From Clostridia bacterium (GTDB taxonomy: Bacteria > Bacillota > Clostridia > Oscillospirales > RGIG577): a DNA stretch of 6,858 nt. Positions 1 through 4,813 of the stretch are shown in pieces. Numbering within the stretch: the stretch's first letter is position 1; each line of letters opens with the position of its first letter. A program made the position numbers and the translations under genes. The notes under the pieces were generated by a model. The model ran no database searches, had not been told where the DNA came from, and was given only the letters and a program-made list of their open reading frames with translations. Location: assembly GCA_017419325.1 (NCBI GenBank), contig JAFOLN010000122.1, positions 1-6,858 on the forward strand, written 5' to 3'.

Positions 1-56
1 GGCGCAATCGCGCCTCAGAATGACTTGGGCCCGGCTGCGCGCGGCCCGGGGCGCGC

Positions 57-86
57 TTGACAACACCCGCCTTCGGTCGGTATAAT
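57..86 (+). promoter_or_regulatory. Sigma-A type promoter of the ArsR-family regulator gene
   Basis: A perfect -35 box TTGACA lies at 57-62 and a perfect -10 box TATAAT at 81-86, separated by 18 bp. The predicted transcription start is near position 93, giving a leader of roughly 38 nt before the likely TTG start. No TGAA/TTCA half-sites of the kind seen at the downstream operator are visible around this promoter, so autoregulation is not evident. The call rests on consensus matching only. Confidence 0.8.
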
Positions 87-117
87 TTATATATGCGTCA
101 TAAAAAACCGCATCGCC

Positions 118-126
118 GGAGGTGAT
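118..126 (+). promoter_or_regulatory. Ribosome binding site that selects the TTG start of the regulator
   Basis: GGAGGTGAT at 118-126 is an exact complement of the 16S rRNA 3' tail. It overlaps the GTG codon at 122 and runs into the ATG at 125, so neither can sit at a normal distance from it. The in-frame TTG at 131 lies 8 nt after the GGAGG core, which is the usual spacing. This makes TTG the best-supported start. Confidence 0.7.
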
Positions 127-130
127 GAAT

Positions 131-505
131 TTGAAAGAAAAAGCCGATCTTTGCGACTGCAATATTGTCCATGAGGACGCGGTAAAGCTTGCGCGGGACG
201 CTATGCTTGGCTCGGAGGAGCTGGAGGGCGTCGCGTATCTTTTCAAGCTCCTGTCCGACCCCACCCGCATGCGCATCATGTGGGCGCTCGACTCCACGGA
301 GCTTTGTACCTGCGACATCGCCGCGACCCTCGGCATGACGAAATCCGCCGTTTCCCATCAGCTCAATACTTTGAAGCAGGCGAAGATGGTCAAGTCGCGC
401 CGCGAGGGTAAGAACGTCTTTTACTCCCACGACGACGCCCATGTAAAGGACATTGTGGAGATAGCGAGAGAGCACGTAAAGCACGGGCGCGACCGCACCC
501 GTTAA
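131..505 (+). CDS. ArsR/SmtB-family metal-sensing transcriptional repressor (CadC/CzrA-like)
   Basis: This is a winged-helix DNA-binding repressor expected to release DNA when it binds Zn(II), Cd(II) or Pb(II). From the TTG start it has 124 residues, a usual family length. The helix-turn-helix is around residues 60-85, with DIAATLGMTKSAVSHQL as its core. Two metal sites are visible. ELCTCD (Cys59, Cys61) together with the N-terminal CDC (Cys8, Cys10) resembles the CadC alpha-3N site. Asp102-x-His104, His115 and His118 match the alpha-5 site, and the last ligand is His as in CzrA rather than Glu as in CadC and SmtB. The gene has its own promoter and terminator and lies upstream of the HMA and ATPase genes it probably controls. 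Starts at GTG 122 or ATG 125 would add two or three residues. The exact metal is not readable from sequence. Confidence 0.93.
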   Translation: MKEKADLCDCNIVHEDAVKLARDAMLGSEELEGVAYLFKLLSDPTRMRIMWALDSTELCTCDIAATLGMTKSAVSHQLNTLKQAKMVKSRREGKNVFYSHDDAHVKDIVEIAREHVKHGRDRTR

Positions 506-540
506 AAAAAGCAAAGCAGATTTTACGCTTTGCTTTTTTT
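504..540 (+). terminator. Rho-independent terminator after the regulator gene
   Basis: GCAAAGC (511-517) pairs with GCTTTGC (527-533) around a 9-nt loop. The run of A at 504-510 can extend the stem against the T tract at 534-540. The hairpin begins inside the TAA stop codon (503-505). It separates the regulator transcript from the metal-pump promoter that starts 15 bp later. Confidence 0.92.
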
Positions 541-554
541 CTTTAAAAAACCTA

Positions 555-583
555 TTGACAAGCGCGGTGGGCGGGCATATAAT
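555..583 (+). promoter_or_regulatory. Consensus sigma-A promoter of the HMA protein/ATPase operon
   Basis: TTGACA at 555-560 and TATAAT at 578-583 are both perfect consensus and are separated by the ideal 17 bp. The predicted start site is near 590. A promoter this strong would need a repressor. The palindromic operator-like site immediately downstream fits that. Confidence 0.9.
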
Positions 584-593
584 AAAAGCACAG

Positions 594-609
594 TTGAACA
601 ATCGTTCAA
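594..609 (+). promoter_or_regulatory. Probable ArsR/SmtB-family operator
   Basis: TTGAAC-AATC-GTTCAA is a perfect 6-bp inverted repeat with a 4-bp spacer. It resembles the TGAACA-N2-TGTTCA type of operator bound by SmtB, CzrA and CadC relatives. It covers about +4 to +19 of the predicted transcript, a position where a bound dimer would block initiation or promoter escape. A further TTCAATC half-site follows at 613-619. The likely ligand is the repressor encoded at 131-505, by inference from proximity and family. Confidence 0.8.
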
Positions 610-637
610 TCATTCAATCGTATTAAAGGAGGCCGCC

Positions 638-859
638 ATGAAGAGAGCGTACAGACTTGAAGGACTTTGCTGCGCGAACTGCGCCGCTAAGATGGAGCAT
701 GCCATATCGAAGCTCGACGGAGTTTCGGCAGTTAATATAAGCTTTATGACAACAAGGATGACCCTTGAAACAGAGGACGGCAGAATGGACGAGGTAATTT
801 CGGGCGCAGAGAGGATTATAAAGAAGATAGAGCCCGATGTTGTTTTAAAGCGCATATGA
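638..859 (+). CDS. Small free-standing heavy-metal-associated (HMA) domain protein
   Basis: The protein has 73 residues and is a single HMA (ferredoxin-like, beta-alpha-beta-beta-alpha-beta) domain. The motif GLCCANCAAKMEHA carries the metal-binding Cys12-x-x-Cys15 with an extra Cys11, followed by the usual alpha helix. It is expected to be a soluble cytoplasmic metal carrier, or a domain acting in trans for the P-type ATPase encoded 22 nt downstream. That pump lacks the N-terminal HMA domain normally fused to CadA/ZntA proteins. ATG 638 is chosen because AAAGGAGG at 625-632 precedes it by 5 nt. An in-frame extension upstream to 530 would run through the promoter and operator. It lies in a different frame from the ATPase gene, so the split is not one simple stop codon. 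Metal preference (Zn/Cd rather than Cu) is inferred from the partner pump. Confidence 0.9.
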   Translation: MKRAYRLEGLCCANCAAKMEHAISKLDGVSAVNISFMTTRMTLETEDGRMDEVISGAERIIKKIEPDVVLKRI

Positions 860-881
860 GCCGGGGCCGGGGAGGTGCGGC

Positions 882-2741
882 ATGAAAAAACGTATTATCA
901 GGATAGCCGCGGCGGTCATTATATTCGCCGCGGCCTTTTTTATCCCGCGGGACGCGGGAATACTGAGGCTTGTTTTCTTCCTCGCGGCATATGTCACCGC
1001 GGGGTACGACGTGCTTTATAAGGCCGTCCGGAACATTTTGAACGGTCAGGTGTTCGACGAGAATTTCCTTATGACCATAGCGACCGCGGGCGCGTTCATC
1101 GTGGGCGAATATCCCGAGGGCGCGGCAGTCATGATATTTTACCAAGTGGGCGAGATATTCCAGGACCACGCCGTGGCCCGCTCCCGCCGCTCCATATCGT
1201 CGCTTATGGAGCTTCGCCCCGAATACGTGAACGTAAAGACCGGGGAGGGCATAAAGAAGCTCGACCCCTACGACGTGAGCCCCGGCGATCTGATGGTGAT
1301 AATGCCGGGCGAGCGCGTGCCGCTTGACGGCGTGGTGACGGAGGGCTCCGGCTTTATCGATACGTCCGCGCTTACGGGCGAGTCGGTGCCCCGCGCCGTA
1401 TCCGAAGGCTCGGAGCTTCTGGGCGGCTGCGTAAATACTGACGGGGTGCTCACCGCGAGGGTAACGAGGGAGTACTCCCGCTCCACCGTGGCGAAGATTC
1501 TTGAGCTTGTGGAGGAGGCCGTTGAAAAAAAGGCGCACCACGAGCGGTTCATAACCCGCTTTTCACGCATATATACGCCCGCCGTCGTTGCAGGCGCCGC
1601 GGTATTGGCCGTCGTGCCGCCGCTTTTTATCCCCGGGCATCCCTTCTCCGAATGGATATACAGGGCGCTACTTTTCTTGGTGGTGTCCTGCCCCTGCGCC
1701 CTTGTCATCTCCGTGCCGCTGGGCTTTTTCTGCGGCATAGGCGGCGCGTCGCGCCTGGGCGTGCTCGTTAAGGGCGGCAATTTCCTCGAGGAGCTGGCCC
1801 GCGCCGACACCTTCGTGTTCGACAAGACGGGAACGCTCACCCGGGGCGAGTTCAAGGTAAGAAAGGTCTGCCCCGCCACGCTCTCCGAGAGCGAGATACT
1901 GAGGCTTGCCGCACACGGCGAGTGCTTTTCAAATCACCCCGCGGCCGTGTCTGTAAGGGCGGCATACGCGGGGGATACGGACGAGTCGCTCGTGTCCGAT
2001 GTGCGTGAAATATCGGGGCAGGGCGTGTGCGCGAATGTGGCGGGGACGCGGGTCCTTTTAGGCAACATGAGCCTTATGGAGGCAAACAACATAAACGCCG
2101 CCCGCGCAGACGAGGCGGGCACCGTTGTATACGTGGCCGCGGACGGCCAATACGCGGGATATATCCTTCTTTCCGATGAGATAAAGCCGGACTCCGCCGA
2201 CGCCATAGCCGCCTTAAGACGCGAGGGGGCGAAGCGCATAGCAATGCTTACGGGCGACGTTCGCCGTCAGGCCGAAAAAACGGCGGCGGCCATAGGCATA
2301 GACGAGGTATATTCGGAGCTTCTTCCGGGGGACAAGGTGAGCCTTATGGAGAAGCTTGAAGAGAGCGCGTCCGGCCGCGTCGTATACGTGGGCGACGGCA
2401 TAAACGACGCGCCCGTGCTGGCCCGCGCCGACGTGGGCGTGGCCATGGGAGGCCTTGGCTCCGACGCCGCCATAGAGGCCGCCGACATCGTTATAATGGA
2501 CGACCGCCCGTCTCTTGTCGGCGCCGCGGTGAGAATTGCGCGCCGCACCATGGGCATAGTAAAGGCGAACATTGTCTTCGCGCTTATAATAAAGGCCGCC
2601 GTGCTTATTTTGGGCGCGCTGGGGCTTGCGAATATGTGGGAGGCGGTATTCGCCGACGTGGGCGTGGCCGTCATAGCCATAATAAACTCCATGCGCGCGC
2701 TGAAACTCGGGACGGTGAATTTATCATATCGCCAAAGATAG
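882..2741 (+). CDS. cadA: P1B-type ATPase, Zn(II)/Cd(II)/Pb(II) exporter (CadA/ZntA-like)
   Basis: This is an integral membrane pump that uses ATP hydrolysis to export divalent soft metals. The 619-residue protein has four N-terminal hydrophobic segments (about 5-22, 26-42, 61-76, 78-93), an actuator domain with TGES at 165-168, then segments at about 232-250 and 258-283. The CPC metal-binding motif is at 270-272. The phosphorylation motif DKTGTLT is at 314-320 (Asp314), the nucleotide-domain HP pair at 352-353, TGD at 457-459, and the hinge GDGINDAP at 504-511. The last two segments carry Lys571 and Asp592. Their 21-residue spacing equals that of Lys693 and Asp714 in E. coli ZntA, the P1B-2 signature. 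Unlike classical CadA it has no N-terminal HMA domain, which is encoded separately just upstream. GGAGGTG at 871-877 sets the start. No terminator is seen after the stop. Co(II) transport cannot be excluded by sequence alone, but is less likely. Confidence 0.95.
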   Translation: MKKRIIRIAAAVIIFAAAFFIPRDAGILRLVFFLAAYVTAGYDVLYKAVRNILNGQVFDENFLMTIATAGAFIVGEYPEGAAVMIFYQVGEIFQDHAVARSRRSISSLMELRPEYVNVKTGEGIKKLDPYDVSPGDLMVIMPGERVPLDGVVTEGSGFIDTSALTGESVPRAVSEGSELLGGCVNTDGVLTARVTREYSRSTVAKILELVEEAVEKKAHHERFITRFSRIYTPAVVAGAAVLAVVPPLFIPGHPFSEWIYRALLFLVVSCPCALVISVPLGFFCGIGGASRLGVLVKGGNFLEELARADTFVFDKTGTLTRGEFKVRKVCPATLSESEILRLAAHGECFSNHPAAVSVRAAYAGDTDESLVSDVREISGQGVCANVAGTRVLLGNMSLMEANNINAARADEAGTVVYVAADGQYAGYILLSDEIKPDSADAIAALRREGAKRIAMLTGDVRRQAEKTAAAIGIDEVYSELLPGDKVSLMEKLEESASGRVVYVGDGINDAPVLARADVGVAMGGLGSDAAIEAADIVIMDDRPSLVGAAVRIARRTMGIVKANIVFALIIKAAVLILGALGLANMWEAVFADVGVAVIAIINSMRALKLGTVNLSYRQR

Positions 2742-2743
2742 TA

Positions 2744-2772
2744 TTGACATATACGGCATACCGCGCTATAAT
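2744..2772 (+). promoter_or_regulatory. Consensus sigma-A promoter of the riboflavin operon
   Basis: TTGACA at 2744-2749 and TATAAT at 2767-2772 are perfect consensus boxes with a 17-bp spacer. The -35 box begins two bases after the ATPase stop codon. The predicted start near 2779-2780 places the FMN aptamer at the very 5' end of the transcript. Confidence 0.92.
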
Positions 2773-2787
2773 CTACACGAAAGAGTG

Positions 2788-2894
2788 ATCTTCAGGGCAG
2801 GGTGAAAGTCCCGACCGGTGGTACAGCCCACGAGCCGCAAGGCATGATTCGGTGAAACTCCGAAGCCGACAGTAAAGTCTGGATGAAAGAAGAT
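2788..2894 (+). promoter_or_regulatory. FMN riboswitch aptamer (RFN element)
   Basis: The conserved RFN blocks are all present in order: AGGGCAGGGTGAAAGTCCC (2794-2812), GACCGG, AGCCCACGAGCC, GATTCGGTGAAACTCCGAAG and CCGACAGTAAAGTCTGGATG. The closing stem P1 pairs ATCTTC (2788-2793) with GAAGAT (2889-2894). Visible inner stems are P2 (2800-2802/2810-2812), P3 (2818-2821/2828-2831), a short P4 capped by GCAA (2834-2836/2841-2843), P5 (2848-2852/2860-2864) and P6 (2868-2870/2877-2879). FMN binding should stabilise this fold and let the downstream terminator form, shutting off the rib operon. The downstream terminator indicates transcriptional control. Confidence 0.97.
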
Positions 2895-2931
2895 GAAAGC
2901 TTGATGCACTTGCGTCTTTTTTTGAAATCAT

Positions 2932-2962
2932 GCTCCGAAAAGATTTTTTCGGAGCTTTTTTT
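2932..2962 (+). terminator. Riboswitch expression-platform terminator
   Basis: GCTCCGAAAA (2932-2941) and TTTTCGGAGC (2946-2955) form a perfect 10-bp stem with a GATT loop, followed by seven T residues (2956-2962). It lies 37 nt after the aptamer and before ribD, as expected for FMN-dependent attenuation. Its 5' base overlaps sequence complementary to the aptamer core, giving a possible antiterminator. It may also end transcripts arriving from the metal ATPase gene. Confidence 0.93.
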
Positions 2963-2990
2963 ATCGAAGGACGCGGGGTTATTTTGTCTG

Positions 2991-3030
2991 AAACGTCCCG
3001 AATGATCAATTTGGGACGTTTTATTGTTTT
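2991..3030 (+). terminator. Second terminator-like hairpin ahead of ribD
   Basis: AAACGTCCC (2991-2999) pairs exactly with GGGACGTTT (3013-3021). The stem can continue inward through four further pairs, one of them G-T, to a 5-nt loop. The 3' flank TTATTGTTTT is T-rich but interrupted, so terminator efficiency is uncertain. It ends just before the ribD ribosome binding site. It could be a back-up terminator or an mRNA 5'-end stabiliser after read-through of the first terminator. Confidence 0.5.
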
Positions 3031-3041
3031 AAGGAAGTGAT
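3031..3041 (+). promoter_or_regulatory. Ribosome binding site of ribD
   Basis: AAGGAAGTGAT matches the ideal Shine-Dalgarno complement AAGGAGGTGAT at 10 of 11 positions and ends 7 nt before ATG 3049. It contains the upstream in-frame GTG at 3037, which therefore cannot be the start. Confidence 0.75.
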
Positions 3042-3048
3042 ACCGCTT

Positions 3049-4146
3049 ATGGATGAAGAATATATGCGCCGTGCGCTTGAGCTTGCGAAAAGAGGGCTCG
3101 GTCACACGAACCCGAACCCCATAGTCGGCGCCGTTATCGTTCGTGACGGACGTGTTATAGGAGAGGGCTGGCATGAGAAATACGGCGAGCTTCACGCCGA
3201 GCGAAACGCCATTAAAAACTGCCGCGAAGATATGCGCGGCGCGACCATATATGTAACGCTTGAGCCGTGCTGTCACTACGGCAGAACGCCGCCGTGCACC
3301 GAGGCGCTCATAGAGCAGGGCTTTGCCCGCGTGGTCGTGGGCTCCATGGACCCGAACCCGCTCGTTGCGGGCAAGGGCGTGAATATCTTAAGAGAACACG
3401 GCATGGAGGTCGTAACGGGCGTCCTCCGCGAGGAATGCGACGCGGCAAACCGTGTGTTCTTTCATTATATATCCACAAAGACGCCCTACGTCGTATTGAA
3501 ATACGCCATGACCGCCGACGGCAAGATAGCCACGGTCACCGGGGAGTCCCAGTGGATATCGAACGAGGATTCAAGGCGGCGCGCACATGCCATGCGCGGC
3601 CGGTACACCGCAATAATGGCGGGCGTCGGCACGGTCATAGCCGACGACCCGATGCTCAACTGCCGCATAGAGGGCGGCCGAAATCCCCTGCGCGTCATAT
3701 GCGACACGCGCCTTCGCACGCCGCTTGACTCAAAGATAGTAAAAACGGCGCACGAGATACCCACGGTGATAGCCACCTGCTGCGCCGACGAAGAAAAGCA
3801 TAAGCCGTATACCGACGCGGGCTGTGAGATAACGGTCACCGATGAAAAGGACGGCCATGTGAACTTAAAGACGCTTATGGCGCGTCTCGGAGAAAAGAAG
3901 ACAGACAGCGTTATGATAGAGGGCGGAGCCGCGCTTGCCGGCTCGGCCGTAAAAGAGGGCATAATAAACGAAGTCGCGGCCTTCATCGCGCCCAAGATGG
4001 TGGGCGGCAGCGCCGCAAAAACGCCCGTGGGCGGAAGCGGCATAGAAAGGCTTTCCGATGCGCTCATGATGGGCGCGCCGACGGTGGAGCCCATAGGCGG
4101 CGACATACTTATAAGGTGGGAGGTCAAAGGATGTTTACCGGGATAA
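3049..4146 (+). CDS. ribD: Bifunctional diaminohydroxyphosphoribosylaminopyrimidine deaminase / 5-amino-6-(5-phosphoribosylamino)uracil reductase
   Basis: This cytoplasmic enzyme carries out the second and third steps of riboflavin synthesis from GTP: deamination of the pyrimidine ring, then NADPH-dependent reduction of the ribosyl side chain. The 365-residue length is normal. The N-terminal deaminase domain (about 1-145) has the zinc site HAE at 49-51 and PCCHYGRTPPC at 73-83, so the ligands are His49, Cys74 and Cys83. These are the same numbers as in B. subtilis RibG, which supports the start at 3049. The C-terminal reductase domain (about 146-365) begins TPYVVLKYAMTADGKI and carries GESQWIS, ADDPMLNCR (198-206) and EGG (291-293). 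It is the first gene after the FMN riboswitch and overlaps ribE by 16 nt, implying translational coupling. No defects are visible. Confidence 0.98.
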   Translation: MDEEYMRRALELAKRGLGHTNPNPIVGAVIVRDGRVIGEGWHEKYGELHAERNAIKNCREDMRGATIYVTLEPCCHYGRTPPCTEALIEQGFARVVVGSMDPNPLVAGKGVNILREHGMEVVTGVLREECDAANRVFFHYISTKTPYVVLKYAMTADGKIATVTGESQWISNEDSRRRAHAMRGRYTAIMAGVGTVIADDPMLNCRIEGGRNPLRVICDTRLRTPLDSKIVKTAHEIPTVIATCCADEEKHKPYTDAGCEITVTDEKDGHVNLKTLMARLGEKKTDSVMIEGGAALAGSAVKEGIINEVAAFIAPKMVGGSAAKTPVGGSGIERLSDALMMGAPTVEPIGGDILIRWEVKGCLPG

Positions 4147-4796
4147 TCGAGGAAACGGGCCGCATTGCCGCGATAAAGCGCGGCGCGCGCTCAAGCGTTC
4201 TCACCATAGCCGGAGACGTTATATTCGGCGACGTGGCGCTGGGCGATTCCGTTGCGGTAAACGGCGTATGCCTCACGGTCACCTCGTTTAAGGACAAGAT
4301 GTTCACGGCGGACGTGATGAGCGAGACCTTGAGCCGCAGCTCCCTCGGTTCGCTTAAAGTGGGAAGTCCCGTAAATCTTGAACGCGCCATGAGCGCGGGC
4401 GGACGCTTCGGCGGCCACATCGTTTCGGGACACATAGACGGCACGGGCACGATAAAGGAGACCCGCGCCGATGACAACGCCGTATGGTACACAATAAAGG
4501 CGGGGCCCGACATAATGCGATACATCGTTGAAAAGGGCTCCATCGCCATAGACGGCATAAGCCTTACGGTGGCAAGGGTAAGCTACGACGATTTCGCCGT
4601 GTCGGTAATCCCCCATACGGCGAAGGTAACGGCGCTCGGCATAAAGCGCGCGGGCGACGTTGTGAACCTTGAGTGCGACATAATAGGAAAATACGTCGAG
4701 CGGCTTTTAACGTTCCCCGGCGGGGACAACGACGCGAACGCGAAGCCGTCCGGCGGCAATATAACAAAAGAGTTTTTAATGAAATACGGTTTTTGA
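4131..4796 (+). CDS. ribE: Riboflavin synthase, alpha chain
   Basis: This enzyme converts two molecules of 6,7-dimethyl-8-ribityllumazine into riboflavin and the ribitylamino-pyrimidine, the last step of the pathway. It is usually a homotrimer, often associated with lumazine synthase capsids. The 221-residue protein has the two tandem lumazine-binding repeats of the family. The first starts MFTGIIEE and contains NGVCLTV (44-50). It is followed by GGHIVSGHID (94-103). The second contains DGISLTV (141-147) and IPHT (160-163). The start at 4131 is set by GGAGG at 4119-4123, 7 nt upstream, inside the end of ribD. The two genes overlap by 16 nt. An in-frame GTG at 4116 would place residues before the universally conserved N-terminus and overlaps the ribosome binding region, so it is rejected. 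Confidence 0.97.
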   Translation: MFTGIIEETGRIAAIKRGARSSVLTIAGDVIFGDVALGDSVAVNGVCLTVTSFKDKMFTADVMSETLSRSSLGSLKVGSPVNLERAMSAGGRFGGHIVSGHIDGTGTIKETRADDNAVWYTIKAGPDIMRYIVEKGSIAIDGISLTVARVSYDDFAVSVIPHTAKVTALGIKRAGDVVNLECDIIGKYVERLLTFPGGDNDANAKPSGGNITKEFLMKYGF

Positions 4797-4813
4797 TATA
4801 AGGAGGAGACAAA

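Noticed and set aside
27..47. GC-rich GGGCC/GGCCC inverted repeat upstream of the first promoter
   Set aside because: Five pairs around an 11-nt loop in very GC-rich sequence with no T tract; too weak to call a terminator or operator.
93..114. Possible hairpin ATGCG/CGCAT in the regulator leader as a riboswitch
   Set aside because: Only five pairs in a 38-nt leader; no known riboswitch core or terminator fits.
530..637. In-frame upstream extension of the HMA protein (36 extra residues)
   Set aside because: It would run through the terminator tail, the promoter and the operator. A good Shine-Dalgarno at 625-632 points to ATG 638, where the HMA fold begins.
816..1541. Long open frames on the minus strand across the ATPase gene (also 1268-1879 and 2267-2692)
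   Set aside because: They are antisense to a fully conserved P-type ATPase, have no recognisable domain, and arise from the GC-rich codon pattern.
3037..3048. GTG start for ribD four codons upstream
   Set aside because: The GTG is part of the Shine-Dalgarno AAGGAAGTGAT. ATG 3049 gives zinc-ligand numbering identical to B. subtilis RibG.
3267..3728. Alternative + frame inside ribD, and similar ones inside ribBA (5434-5769) and ribH (6204-6560)
   Set aside because: Arg/His-rich low-quality translations in the shadow of well-conserved enzymes; no ribosome binding site or family match.
4116..4130. GTG start for riboflavin synthase
   Set aside because: It overlaps the ribosome binding site, and the family N-terminus MFTGIIE begins at 4131.
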